Assembly (NCBI GenBank): GCA_951828535.1
Contig: OX639990.1
Location: forward strand, 3,273,300-3,337,299
Source of the DNA: an uncultured Candidatus Entotheonella sp.
GTDB taxonomy: Bacteria > Tectomicrobia > Entotheonellia > Entotheonellales > Entotheonellaceae
Reading direction: 5' to 3'
Length of the DNA stretch: 64,000 nt
The translations under genes and the position numbers were made by a program. The notes below the pieces were generated by a model that had not been told where the DNA came from, did not search any database, and was given only the letters and a program-made list of their open reading frames with translations. Of this stretch, positions 47,585 to 59,359 are shown piece after piece (position 1 is the stretch's first letter; the number at the start of each line of letters is the position of its first letter).

Positions 47585-48886
47585 CTAGGATTTTCCGGCC
47601 TTGGCGCGCACGGCCCGCGAACGGGCGCGTGCCACGATAACTCTCTCTTCCTTGCTGAGTTCCTTGAACGGACGGCTGAGCAGTTCCGGCGGCACCTCCG
47701 CCATGGGATCGTCGGCGTCGCCGTCGGCGTCCGCACTGGCGGTGGCCACGGCAGCGGTAGCCTCTTCCACCGCCGCGGGTTCGGGCGCTGCCGCGGCCGG
47801 GGCGGCCTCGGCCGGCTCGGACACAAGCAGGCCGGACTTGGCCCGTACGGCCCGCGAGCGCGCCCGTGCGACGATGACCTTCTCTTCCTTGTTCAGGTCC
47901 TTGAACGGCTTTTGCAGAAGTTCGGGGGGAACTTCCGCCATCGGATCGGCCACGACCTCAGGGGCCGCAGCAACGGTTTCTTCCTCAACCGGCGCCGGGG
48001 CAGCGGCAACGGGTTCGGCGGGGCTTTCAGCCGGGCCGGCGACCGGCACACCGGCCTTGGCCCGCATGGCCCGTGATCGGGCGCGCGCCACCAATACCCG
48101 TTCTTCCTTGCTGAGTTCCTTAAAGGGCCGGTTCATCAGCTCAGCGGGGACCTCGGCCTCCTCCACGGCGGCTGGCGCCGCTGCCGGGGCGGCAGCCGTT
48201 GCGGGTGCGGCTTTTTTCGGAGCGGCCTTATTGGGCGCGGCTTTGGCTGCCTTGGCGGCAAGCTGCGGAGCGGGGCGGATCAACTTCTCGGGGTCTTTGG
48301 GGATTTGGTACATGGCGCCGTGGCGGATTTTGTCTTGCAGCTTGACGAATGCTTCCAGCAGCGCCTCGGGGCGCGGCGGGCATCCGGGTATGTACACGTC
48401 CACCGGCACCACCTTGTCAACCCCCTTGAGCACGTGATAGCCGTGATCCCAGTAGGGGCCGCCGGCACTGGCGCAGGCGCCCATGGAGATGACGAATTTG
48501 GGTTCCGGCATCTGCGCGTACAGGCGTTTGATGCGGCTGGCCATCTTCAGCGTCACGGTGCCCGCAACGATCATCACGTCCGACTGTCGGGGCGAGGCCC
48601 GGAAGGCTCCAGCGCCGAGGCGGTCCAGATCGTACCGCGGCGCGCTGGTCGCCATCATTTCGATGGCACAGCAAGCGAGGCCAAAGGTCATGGGCCACAG
48701 GGAGGAGAGCCGCGCCCAACTGAACAGCCAGGTTACCCCCAAGAGCTTCATCAAGCGGGCCACCCGGTAGCTTCGCGCCCACTTGGTGAGTTCATCGGCT
48801 TTGGTGAGGAAGATCTGGTCGTCGATCTTCGTCCCCGCGAGCGCGCCTTTTTGTTGCGACCCGGGCAGTGTGAAGGCTTTCACCAT
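47585..48886 (-). CDS. nuoB: NADH-quinone oxidoreductase subunit B with a long repeat-bearing C-terminal tail
   Basis: Residues 1-205 are a normal NuoB (PSST): C72-C73 in [11 protein letters not shown]138 in MGACASAGG and C169 in [11 protein letters not shown] bind cluster N2 next to the quinone site. Usual NuoB proteins end about here, but this one runs to 433 residues. The tail is Ala/Pro/Glu-rich and contains three copies of a 34-residue unit (246-279, 319-352, 398-431), each of the form VPxELxxxPFKxLxKEExV then a basic ARARSRAxRAK segment. Linkers of about 40-45 residues separate them. The repeats are well conserved, suggesting selected function such as docking. GGAGAG precedes the ATG. 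Confidence 0.93.
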   Translation of the reverse strand: MVKAFTLPGSQQKGALAGTKIDDQIFLTKADELTKWARSYRVARLMKLLGVTWLFSWARLSSLWPMTFGLACCAIEMMATSAPRYDLDRLGAGAFRASPRQSDVMIVAGTVTLKMASRIKRLYAQMPEPKFVISMGACASAGGPYWDHGYHVLKGVDKVVPVDVYIPGCPPRPEALLEAFVKLQDKIRHGAMYQIPKDPEKLIRPAPQLAAKAAKAAPNKAAPKKAAPATAAAPAAAPAAVEEAEVPAELMNRPFKELSKEERVLVARARSRAMRAKAGVPVAGPAESPAEPVAAAPAPVEEETVAAAPEVVADPMAEVPPELLQKPFKDLNKEEKVIVARARSRAVRAKSGLLVSEPAEAAPAAAAPEPAAVEEATAAVATASADADGDADDPMAEVPPELLSRPFKELSKEERVIVARARSRAVRAKAGKS

Positions 48887-49141
48887 CGTGCTCTCTCCGT
48901 CAAACGCGCTTGATTCTGTAACAGGAGCCTAGCCTGCGCAGCGTGTAAAACATCGTAACCATAGCGTAGCAAGATGCGCCGGTCAACCGTGGGCTGCTCA
49001 ACGCCACTGCGCCAAAGGAGAAGTCCTGTCATCAAAGCTTGCTAGCCAGAAGCTGACGGGTATCTGACTGATGCAGAAGGCATTGCGGGCGCTTCCGGGC
49101 TGTCCGCACGTGACCCCCTTCACGCCCGCTTGGGTGGGCAC

Positions 49142-50263
49142 TTACTTGACGTAATCGTAGGAGCCGTTGCTCCAGACGTAGAAGACGTACCCGGGCGCGG
49201 TCACGTCGCCCTTGGCGTCGAAACCGATGCCGCCGAGCACGGTCGAGAACTGGCCGGTATTGAGCGCTTCAACAATCGGGTCGAAGTCAGTCGAAGCGGC
49301 CTTTTCAGCCGCCTGCGCCCACGCCTGGATGGCGCCATACGTGTAGAGCACATACCCTTCCGGCTCGATGCCGGCATCGCGGAAACGCTTCACGATCGGG
49401 GCGGCGTCGGGGTTCTTGCGCGGGTCGGGGCTGAAGGTCATCAGCGTGCCCTCGCCGATGCTGCCGGTGATCTGCCAGTACTCCTGGGTGACCAGGGCAT
49501 CGCCGGAGATCAACTGCGCTTCCAGCCCGCGGTCACGCGCCTGGCGTACAATCAGCCCGGCTTCGGTGTGGTAGCCGCCGATGTAGATGACGTCGATGCC
49601 GTTGGCCTTCATCTTGGACACCAGGGCCGCGTAGTCCTTCTCCCCGGCGGTGTAGGCTTCGTACATGGCTTCCTGCGCGCCGCGCTTGTTCAGCTGCTTC
49701 AGGGTTTCGTCGGCCAGGCCCTTGCCGTACGCGGTCTTGTCGTGCAGGATAGCGATCTTGGCATCGGGATAGTTGTCCACGATGTAATTCCCCGCCACGA
49801 TGCCCTGCTGATCGTCCCGCCCGCAGACGCGGTAGACGCCCGGGCCGCCCTCGTCGGTGAGCTTCGGATTGGTCGACGCCGGCGAAATCTGCACGATGCC
49901 TTCCTCGTCATAGACGGCGGAAGCCGGGATGGACGAGCCGGAGCAGAAATGCCCGGCCATGAACACCACGCCCTTGTTCACCATCTGATTAGCCACGGCC
50001 ACGGCCTGCTTGGGGTCGCAGGCGTCGTCGCCGAGCTCCAGCCGCAATTGCTGCCCCAACACGCCGCCCGCGGCGTTGAGGTCTTGGACGGCCATCTCGG
50101 CGCCCGCCTTCATCTGCTCGCCGAACGAAGCATACTGGCCGGTCAGGGGGCCAGCGGTGGCGATCACAATTTCCGCCTGGGCCGTCGAGGCGCCCAGAGC
50201 CAAAGCCGTTACGATGGCCAATAGGGTTACGGTAAGTCCGCGCATCAGCATCCTCTCCTTCAT
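49142..50263 (-). CDS. livK: Branched-chain amino acid ABC transporter, periplasmic binding protein
   Basis: A 373-residue LIV-type receptor. The first 30 residues are a Sec signal peptide (LTVTLLAIVTALALGASTAQA). The mature protein has IVIATAGPLTGQYASFGEQM, VMAGHFCSGSSIPAS-like ligand contacts (read FMAGHFCSGSSIPAS), SPASTNPKLT, and GGYHTEAGLIVRQARDRG. Two Cys pairs resemble LivK/LivJ. It is the most distal gene of a plus-subunits cluster transcribed livH-M-G-F-DUF6867-K. Confidence 0.94.
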   Translation of the reverse strand: MKERMLMRGLTVTLLAIVTALALGASTAQAEIVIATAGPLTGQYASFGEQMKAGAEMAVQDLNAAGGVLGQQLRLELGDDACDPKQAVAVANQMVNKGVVFMAGHFCSGSSIPASAVYDEEGIVQISPASTNPKLTDEGGPGVYRVCGRDDQQGIVAGNYIVDNYPDAKIAILHDKTAYGKGLADETLKQLNKRGAQEAMYEAYTAGEKDYAALVSKMKANGIDVIYIGGYHTEAGLIVRQARDRGLEAQLISGDALVTQEYWQITGSIGEGTLMTFSPDPRKNPDAAPIVKRFRDAGIEPEGYVLYTYGAIQAWAQAAEKAASTDFDPIVEALNTGQFSTVLGGIGFDAKGDVTAPGYVFYVWSNGSYDYVK

Positions 50264-50296
50264 TCATAATGGGTAATGGGAGCCGCCCCACAAGCA

Positions 50297-50650
50297 TCAG
50301 GCTGCGTCCGGCGTTTTCGCTCGCCAGGCAAACAGCCAGCGGCGTTCGTACATCCAGGGATATTGCTGAACCATCAGCCGCGCCCGATTGAGTCGGTAGG
50401 CGATGAACATGATGAACCACAACACAACGCCCGAGACTACATACCCGCTCGCCGCCAGAAACTCGCCATCGAAGAGTGCATAGGTGAGAAAACGCGACCC
50501 GAGGCTCAGCAGGAGGCTGTAAGGCAGGGCCAGCCAGAGCGATTTCCAACTCTCGGCGAGGGCCCCTCCGGTCATCCACGAAGCGATGCCGAACAATATA
50601 ACATTTAGACCGACAAAAACACCAAGCGATGATCCCAGGATGCCTTCCAA
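50297..50650 (-). CDS. Small membrane protein of the liv cluster (DUF6867-like)
   Basis: A 117-residue integral membrane protein with about three helices: GSSLGVFVGLNVILFGIASW, SLWLALPYSLLLSLGSRFLT and GYVVSGVVLWFIMFIAYRL. It ends with MVQQYPWMYERRWLFAWR. Proteins like this occur in liv operons between livF and livK, but their job is unknown. A TTG at 50650 with GGGAG upstream is the best start; it begins five bases after the livF stop. Confidence 0.72.
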   Translation of the reverse strand: MEGILGSSLGVFVGLNVILFGIASWMTGGALAESWKSLWLALPYSLLLSLGSRFLTYALFDGEFLAASGYVVSGVVLWFIMFIAYRLNRARLMVQQYPWMYERRWLFAWRAKTPDAA

Positions 50651-50654
50651 CGCT

Positions 50655-51373
<719 letters not shown>

Positions 51374-51377
<4 letters not shown>

Positions 51378-52260
51378 GCCGTTCCTGCGTTGTCGTCGGT
51401 TCCTTCCGGCTGCACCTCCATGGTGTCGCTGACCATGGGCGGCAGGTCGCCCTCCTCATCCTCCCCGAGATAGGCCCGGATGACCGCCGGGTCGTGGCGC
51501 ACCTCGGTCGGCGTGCCGTCGGCGATCTTGCGCCCGTAATCCAGCACCACGATGTGGTCCGAGATGCCCATGACCACGTTCATGTCGTGCTCGATGAGCA
51601 GCAGGCCGATACCCTGCTCGTCGCGGATGCTGCGCAGCATCTCATTCAGTTCCGCGGATTCGCGCAGATTCAAGCCGGCGGCGGGCTCGTCGAGGCAGAG
51701 CAGCAGCGGGTCGTTGCACATGCAGCGAGCAATTTCGAGCTTGCGCTGGGCGCCGTAGGGAAGGTTGCCCGCCTCCCAATCAGCGAAATCCAGAAGCTGC
51801 ACCTTGTCCAGCCAATCGCGCGCCTTGTCGACAGCGCGCCGCTCGGCGCGGCGGTAGCGCGGCAGCCCCAGCAGCCCGGCAACGGTGAACGCCGAGGCCC
51901 GCATCAGGGCGTTGTGCTGCGCCACGATCAGGTTCTCCAGGACGGTCATGCGGCCGAACAGCCGGATGTTCTGAAACGTCCGCGCCACGCCGCCGCGGTG
52001 CGCGATGCGAAACCCTTCCATGCGTTCCAGCAGCATCATGCCGCTGGGGTGATGCAGGGCGATGCGCCCGACGGTGGGCTTGTAGAAACCGGTCAGGCAG
52101 TTGAAGACGGTTGTTTTGCCGGCGCCGTTCGGGCCGATGATGGCGGTGATTTCCCCCTTCCTGGCCTCGAAGGACAGGTCGTCGATGGCCACAATGCCGC
52201 CGAAGCGCATCGTCATGTGCTCAACGGTCAGCAACACGCTGTTATCGCTCGCCGCTTGCG

Positions 52261-52264
<4 letters not shown>
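51374..52264 (-). CDS. livG: Branched-chain amino acid ABC transporter, ATPase LivG
   Basis: A 296-residue ABC ATPase with Walker A GPNGAGKTTVFNCLTGFY, the LivG-specific RTFQNIRLFGRMTVLENLIV, signature YGAQRKLEIARCM, and Walker B LLCLDEPAAGLN. The signature reads LPYGAQ rather than LSGGQ, which is normal for LivG. An acidic C-terminal extension (GEDEEGDLPPMVSD) is longer than usual. ATGA overlaps join it to livM and livF. Confidence 0.95.
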
Positions 52265-53613
<1,349 letters not shown>

Positions 53614-53617
53614 CGTC

Positions 53618-54532
<915 letters not shown>

Positions 54533-54665
54533 AAGGTGTGCGGTGGGCCTGTTGTTGGGATGGAAACCTCAATGCCAACGTCCAAAGCCGGCATGGTATC
54601 GCAAAACCGGAGGCGGTTCCAATAAACCGCGAATGGGTCACAGGCTCGCCGCGAAACCCCTCGCC

Positions 54666-55688
54666 CTACGGCTTGTCGGCGAGCACCAGGGCCAGATGCG
54701 TGGGCAGCGGGATTTGCCGGGTGTTGGTGAAGCCCTCGTCGGACAGCCAACCCGCCACTTCGTCGCCAAAGCGGTCGCCGGCGCCGGGGTCGAAGGCCAC
54801 CACCACGTACATGTCCATCATGGTGTCCAGGAAGCTGCGCGCAGCGCTGTGGTCGACGCGCATGAAGTCCTGCACGATGACCAGGCCGCCCGGCTGCAGG
54901 GCGCCGAGGGCGCGGCGGAACACCGCTCGGCAATCCGCTTCGGATTTGATCAGCACCACCCCGGAAATCAGCACCACGTCGTAATCGCTCGCCAGCTCCA
55001 GCGTGTTGAAATCACCCGGCACGAGGGTGATACGGTCCTGCAGCCCCGCTGCTTCGACCAACGGCCGGGCGACCTCCAGCGGCTCCACCTGGTCGACGAC
55101 GTCGGCGCACAACACCGGATTGGCGGCGCACAGGGCGATGCTGTAGCTGGCCGCGCCGCCTCCGAGGTCGAGCATCTTGCGCCTGCCGTCGAGCGCCACG
55201 CTCTGCACCAGATAGGCGCCCTGGCCGGCGGTGGCGCGGTTGTGCTGGCCGAGCATGTAGTCGGTCCAGTACGTCGGCGTGTCGACGAAACCGTTCTCGA
55301 ACGGCAGCTCCGTGCGCCCCTCCTTGATGAGTTGGTCGAGCTTGCCCCAGGTGTGCCAGTAATTGGTGATGTGCAACACCAGATCGCCCACGTAGGTCGG
55401 CTTGTCCGGCACCAGGAACGCCGCCGCCTGCGCCGAGTCGGTATAGCGCCCGTCCTGTTTGTCCAGCAGCCCCAGCGCCGTGCACGCCTCCAGAAAGGCC
55501 TCCATGAAGCGCCGGTTGGCGCCGCACCCCTGCGCCACGTCGTCGCACGACAGGGCCTGATGCTGCAGCAGGGAAAAGACGTTCAGCTTGATCCCCGCGC
55601 GCAGCACTGCCGAGTTCCAGAAGTTGCGGCTCATCTCGTTGATGCGCTCGGCGGCAAGGTTCTCTACCGGGGGGCGATGGTCGGTCAT
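54666..55688 (-). CDS. SAM-dependent O-methyltransferase (acetylserotonin-type)
   Basis: A 340-residue two-domain methyltransferase. Residues 1-100 form a winged-helix dimerisation domain (RNFWNSAVLRAGIKLNVFSL). The catalytic domain has motif I KMLDLGGGAASYSIALCAA, an acidic residue in CADVVDQVE, and GLVIVQDFMRVDHSAARSFL. The fold is that of small-molecule O-methyltransferases used on phenols or polyketides; the substrate is unknown. GAAGGGAAG precedes ATG 55688. It is a lone gene behind the liv cluster. Confidence 0.87.
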   Translation of the reverse strand: MTDHRPPVENLAAERINEMSRNFWNSAVLRAGIKLNVFSLLQHQALSCDDVAQGCGANRRFMEAFLEACTALGLLDKQDGRYTDSAQAAAFLVPDKPTYVGDLVLHITNYWHTWGKLDQLIKEGRTELPFENGFVDTPTYWTDYMLGQHNRATAGQGAYLVQSVALDGRRKMLDLGGGAASYSIALCAANPVLCADVVDQVEPLEVARPLVEAAGLQDRITLVPGDFNTLELASDYDVVLISGVVLIKSEADCRAVFRRALGALQPGGLVIVQDFMRVDHSAARSFLDTMMDMYVVVAFDPGAGDRFGDEVAGWLSDEGFTNTRQIPLPTHLALVLADKP

Positions 55689-55722
55689 GGCTTCCCTTCT
55701 CAGTTCAAAATGAGGGCACCTC

Positions 55723-55840
55723 AACTTACCCCCTCTCCCTAACCCTCCCCCGCGAAGGGGGCAGGGAATGCCTGCTCCCTGACGTCGCACGGCGAATTGG
55801 ATGCTCCCTCTCCCCTGGTGAGAGAAGGCTGGGGTGATGG
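55723..55840. repeat. Dispersed CCCTCTCCC-type repeats between methyltransferase and quinone oxidoreductase
   Basis: CCCCCTCTCCCTAACCCTCC near the left end and CTCCCTCTCCCCTGGTGAGA near the right belong to the same repeat class as those at 33842 and 42484. They occupy the region upstream of the methyltransferase gene. Confidence 0.5.
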
Positions 55841-56072
55841 GGAACTCCCGGTGAGGCACTCTCTAATGTAGACAGTTGTCGCAAAAACGGGTGCGGTTGT
55901 AGCACGACTCGCCCGGAAGCGTCAAACGACGGCCGCGCATGGATCGGGGGCCAAATTGACACCCCGCGAGCCTGCGTGCTAGCTTCGTGGCCCACGAACT
56001 TGCCGGTTGCGGCAGACACTTATGTGACCCCACGAATCCGACCCCATTTGCCGTCTGGAGACAGCCATCATC

Positions 56073-57053
56073 ATGAAAGCGATTACCTTCGCAACCTATG
56101 GAGGACCCGACGTGCTGCGCCTGGAAGACGTCGCCGAGCCCACCCCCACCGCCGATGAGTTGCTGGTGCGCGTGCGGGCCAGCGCCCTCAACCGCGCCGA
56201 TACGATGCAGCGGCGCGGCCACTACCCGCCGCCGCCGGGCGAGTCGGACATCCTCGGCCTGGAACTCGCCGGCGAGGTTGAGGCGGTGGGCGCCAACGCC
56301 GGGGGCTTCAAGCCGGGCGACCGCGTCTTCGGCCTGGTCGGCGGCGGCGCCTACGCCGAGAAAGCCTGCATCGACCACCGCCTGGCCATGGCCATTCCAG
56401 ACGAATGGGACTTCGTTAAGGCAGCGGCGGTGCCCGAGGTCTTTTTCACCGCCAACGAGACCCTGTTCACCCTGGGGCGGCTGGACAAGGGGGAAACGGT
56501 GCTCATTCACGCCGGCGCCAGCGGGGTGGGAACCGCCGGCATTCAGATGGCGCGGCAAGCGGGGGCGCGGGTGCTGGTTACGGTGGGATCGGAGGAAAAG
56601 GTGGCACGCACCGTGGCGCTGGGCGCCGAGGCGGCCATCAATTACAAGACGACCGATTTCGCGGCGCGAGTGCTGGCCTTGACCGACGGCGCCGGCGTCG
56701 ATCTGGTGCAGGACTTCATCGGCGCCGCGTACTGGCAGAACAACCTCAAATGCCTGAAAACGGCCGGTCGGCTGGTGTTGGTCGGCCTCATGGGCGGCGC
56801 CAAGGTGGAAGCCGATCTCGGCCTCATCATGCGCAAGCGCCTGCAGGTCATCGGCTCGGTGATGCGCAGCCAGCCATTGGAGAACAAAATCGCCATCACC
56901 GAGCGCTTCCGCAGCCGCTGGCTCCCCGAGCTCGAAAGCGGCCGCCTTCAGCCCCTCATCGACACCTCATTCCCGCTCGCCGAGGCCGCCGCGGCGCACC
57001 AGTATATGGAAGACAACCGCAACGTCGGCAAGATCATGCTGGTGATAGATTAG
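56073..57053 (+). CDS. NADPH:quinone oxidoreductase-like protein (PIG3/QOR2 type)
   Basis: A 326-residue zinc-free medium-chain reductase. It opens MKAITFATYGGPDVLRLEDV, has the catalytic-fold segments ALNRADTMQRRGHYPPPPGE and GLELAGEVEAVG, the nucleotide loop LIHAGASGVGTAGIQMARQA, and ends in the signature HQYMEDNRNVGKIMLVID, typical of the PIG3-like subgroup. It uses NADPH to reduce quinones singly. It stands alone. Confidence 0.93.
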   Translation: MKAITFATYGGPDVLRLEDVAEPTPTADELLVRVRASALNRADTMQRRGHYPPPPGESDILGLELAGEVEAVGANAGGFKPGDRVFGLVGGGAYAEKACIDHRLAMAIPDEWDFVKAAAVPEVFFTANETLFTLGRLDKGETVLIHAGASGVGTAGIQMARQAGARVLVTVGSEEKVARTVALGAEAAINYKTTDFAARVLALTDGAGVDLVQDFIGAAYWQNNLKCLKTAGRLVLVGLMGGAKVEADLGLIMRKRLQVIGSVMRSQPLENKIAITERFRSRWLPELESGRLQPLIDTSFPLAEAAAAHQYMEDNRNVGKIMLVID

Positions 57054-57054
57054 C

Positions 57055-57245
57055 GCGCTTTCGGAGCTCAGCGGCATAGCGGACGAAGGCGCGCCGGGAC
57101 CTGCCGCGCCACTGAGCGCAGAGGGCCAGGGTGAGGACCTCACTGTCGGACAAGTCGGGACGTCTGCCGGGACGCCGGGGTTTGAGAGGCGCGCCATGTT
57201 GCGGATAGAGGTTGGCGGATATCTTCCTGATGCCATCAGATACGA
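57055..57245 (-). pseudogene. Transposase N-terminal remnant
   Basis: Read on the minus strand this gives ISANLYPQHGAPLKPRRPGR, then RPDLSDSEVLTLALCAQW and RAFVRYAAELRKRAN, followed by a stop. 'PGRxPxLSDSEVLTLAL' is the hallmark start of IS982/IS4-like transposases. No start codon, catalytic domain or terminal repeats remain. It fills the gap between the quinone oxidoreductase and archease genes. Confidence 0.75.
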
Positions 57246-57272
57246 AAATGCTCGAGCGGGGAGGTAGCGGAC

Positions 57273-57704
57273 GTGTCCGGCGCCGGCAAGCCCATTTATC
57301 AAGCGATCGACCACACCGGCGACCTCGGCATGCTGGTATTCGGCGCCGACCTGCGCGAATTGTTTGTCCACGCCGCCTGGGGCCTGTTCGACCTGATGAC
57401 CGACGCCGAGCGCATCGAGCCGCGTCTCAACCGGGACCTGACCGTGGAAGCTATCGACTTGGAGGACCTCATGGTGCGTTGGCTCGGCGAGTTGCTCTAC
57501 GCCTACGACACACATCGATTCCTAGCTGTGAACGCAGCCTTCCACACCCTGGAGCCGACCCGCCTGCGAGCCACCCTGCGTGGGGAAACATTCGACGCCG
57601 AGCGCCATCCCATCGACACCGAAATCAAGGCCGTCACCTACCACCAGATCGCCGTCGAGCGGCTTGGCGCCGGCTGGCAGGCACGGGTCATATTCGACAT
57701 CTGA
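57273..57704 (+). CDS. Archease-like protein
   Basis: A 143-residue archease, the activator of the RNA ligase RtcB in tRNA and RNA repair. YQAIDHTGDLGMLVFGADLR carries the conserved His and Asp metal residues, EDLMVRWLGELLYAYDTHRF matches the helix, and AVTYHQIAVERLGAGWQARV leads to the C-terminal DI. The GTG at 57273 is the likely start. No rtcB lies nearby in the window. Confidence 0.92.
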   Translation: MSGAGKPIYQAIDHTGDLGMLVFGADLRELFVHAAWGLFDLMTDAERIEPRLNRDLTVEAIDLEDLMVRWLGELLYAYDTHRFLAVNAAFHTLEPTRLRATLRGETFDAERHPIDTEIKAVTYHQIAVERLGAGWQARVIFDI

Positions 57705-57855
57705 TCCGTCAGGCCGGCGGCTGTCTTCAGCCCCGCGGGGTTGACTTGCGGCCCTATGTCGTCAAGAATTGCCGTGTCCTCAGACAGTTTCGTGCCTTGA
57801 AAATTGGCGTGCAGACCGCATATCGGGTTGAGGAAGAGGGCTGAAAGCGCAGGCG

Positions 57856-58080
57856 ATGAATCGTTCGGGAAGGCGCTTTGGGATCGTGGCCGCTGCCGCA
57901 GCGATGGTACTGGTCGTCACCTCCGGCACGGCGCTGGCCGCCTGCCAAATCGGCATGATCACCTTTATCGGAAGTCAGGGACTCTTTGAATACTTATCAA
58001 CATGCCAGTTGATCGCTGCCATTTTGGTAGATACAAGTAACGGAAACTGCCTCTGTCACCGGGCGCTTTCGGTTTCGTAA
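57856..58080 (+). pseudogene. proX signal-peptide duplicate (truncated gene fragment)
   Basis: The first 35 codons (MNRSGRRFGIVAAAAAMVLV through ALAAC) repeat, with a few changes, the signal peptide and start of proX at 59360. Upstream bases also match (AGGC/AAGCGATGAATCGTTC). After ALAAC the similarity ends and the frame continues for 39 unrelated residues with four Cys. This looks like a partial duplication of proX that lost the mature domain. A small secreted peptide is possible but unsupported. Confidence 0.7.
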
Positions 58081-58119
58081 CAATCCTGTTTTCACCCTCA
58101 CATAGGAGTTGATGGAACG

Positions 58120-59280
58120 ATGAACCATCAGAGAAATGCACAGGGCTTTATCCTCGTGATCGCCTGTTTGCTGGTCACGGCTTCGGTCGTGATGGCGCAG
58201 GAGCCTGAGAAAAGTCCGATCAAAATCGGCGGGGCGATCGGGGTGAACCTTTTATACGGGGACTACGATGGTCTCCGAGGCGAAGGCGTCGGCGACGTTC
58301 GCCTTGACGTTTTCCGCTTGAATGCCGATCTGGACTATCAGAACGTCATCGGCAGGGTCGAGTATCGCTGGTACGAGGGGTACAACATGTTTCATACGGC
58401 ATGGCTGGGGTACGATTGGGGCAGTTCGGGCACCCTCAAGGCCGGCATCGTGCGGGTACCTTTCGGACCGACGGCGTATGGTGTCTCCAGCAGTTATTTT
58501 TTCGATCAGCATTATTATGTCGGGCTCGTTGACGACATGGATCTGGGATTCAGATGGAGCGGCGTCTTTGACAAGCTGGCGCTCGACGCCGCCTACTACC
58601 CGAGCAGCGAATTCCAGACGTATGGGGGCAGTCTTGAGAGTTCGCGATATGCCTATGATGTGGTTAGAAGGACAACGGACGACGAAAACGGGTTCGAGGA
58701 GCAGCACCAGTTCAACCTGCGTGCAATCTATGCGCTGGAAGGCGGGACGGAGGTAGGCGCGTCGCTGCAATACGGATTGTTACAGGGAACGAACGTAGGG
58801 GACGACGACAGCAACGACCACTACGCCCTTTCGGGCCACATGAAAAACGCCTTCGGGAAGTTCACCCTTTACTCACAGTTGACATATTACGTGTACAACA
58901 TTACGGACGACACGCCCTGGGGGAATGGCGACTTGATTCCCATGGGGGCGTATGATTACGCGGCGCTGACTGCATCCGAGGGAGTCGTTCCGGCGTTGTC
59001 TTTGCGCTATAACGGGGTCGATGCGTCGGGTGTCTCATGGTTGGACAGCGTGACGCCGTATGTCGAGTGGAGTTCTATCCTGAAGTCGGCGGACGGGTTT
59101 AATGACAGCACGCTGGTGATGGTGGGAGCCGCCTGGACGATCTACGGCGCCCTGTACATGTACAGCGATCTGGCGTTTTCGGACGGCAACTACTGGATAG
59201 GCAGTGACGGGGATTTTGGCGCCAACGCCAATAACGATTGGAATTGGCGGATTAATTTCAATTTCCGCTATTACTTCTAG
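58120..59280 (+). CDS. Outer-membrane beta-barrel porin
   Basis: A 386-residue secreted protein. The signal peptide (about 1-27) ends VTASVVMAQEP. The rest alternates aromatic-rich strands such as IGGAIGVNLLYGDYDG, GRVEYRWYEGYNMFHTAWLG and LYSQLTYYVYNITDDTPWG, and ends in NWRINFNFRYYF, a terminal Phe as in BAM-folded barrels. It resembles porins that accompany solute importers. AGGAG precedes the start; it sits between the proX fragment and proX, so a shared substrate (betaine or a related osmolyte) is a reasonable guess. Confidence 0.85.
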   Translation: MNHQRNAQGFILVIACLLVTASVVMAQEPEKSPIKIGGAIGVNLLYGDYDGLRGEGVGDVRLDVFRLNADLDYQNVIGRVEYRWYEGYNMFHTAWLGYDWGSSGTLKAGIVRVPFGPTAYGVSSSYFFDQHYYVGLVDDMDLGFRWSGVFDKLALDAAYYPSSEFQTYGGSLESSRYAYDVVRRTTDDENGFEEQHQFNLRAIYALEGGTEVGASLQYGLLQGTNVGDDDSNDHYALSGHMKNAFGKFTLYSQLTYYVYNITDDTPWGNGDLIPMGAYDYAALTASEGVVPALSLRYNGVDASGVSWLDSVTPYVEWSSILKSADGFNDSTLVMVGAAWTIYGALYMYSDLAFSDGNYWIGSDGDFGANANNDWNWRINFNFRYYF

Positions 59281-59359
59281 CGTATCTCAATACGCTGGTA
59301 ATTGGTCACAGTTGCTACGAATGACTTCTAACTTCGCAAAACCGAAAAAGGGGCAAGCG

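Noticed and set aside
47601-48437. A Ser/Ala-rich 278-codon open frame on the plus strand opposite the nuoB tail
   Set aside because: It mirrors the repeats of the nuoB tail on the other strand and has no ribosome-binding site; the NuoB frame is continuous with a conserved core.
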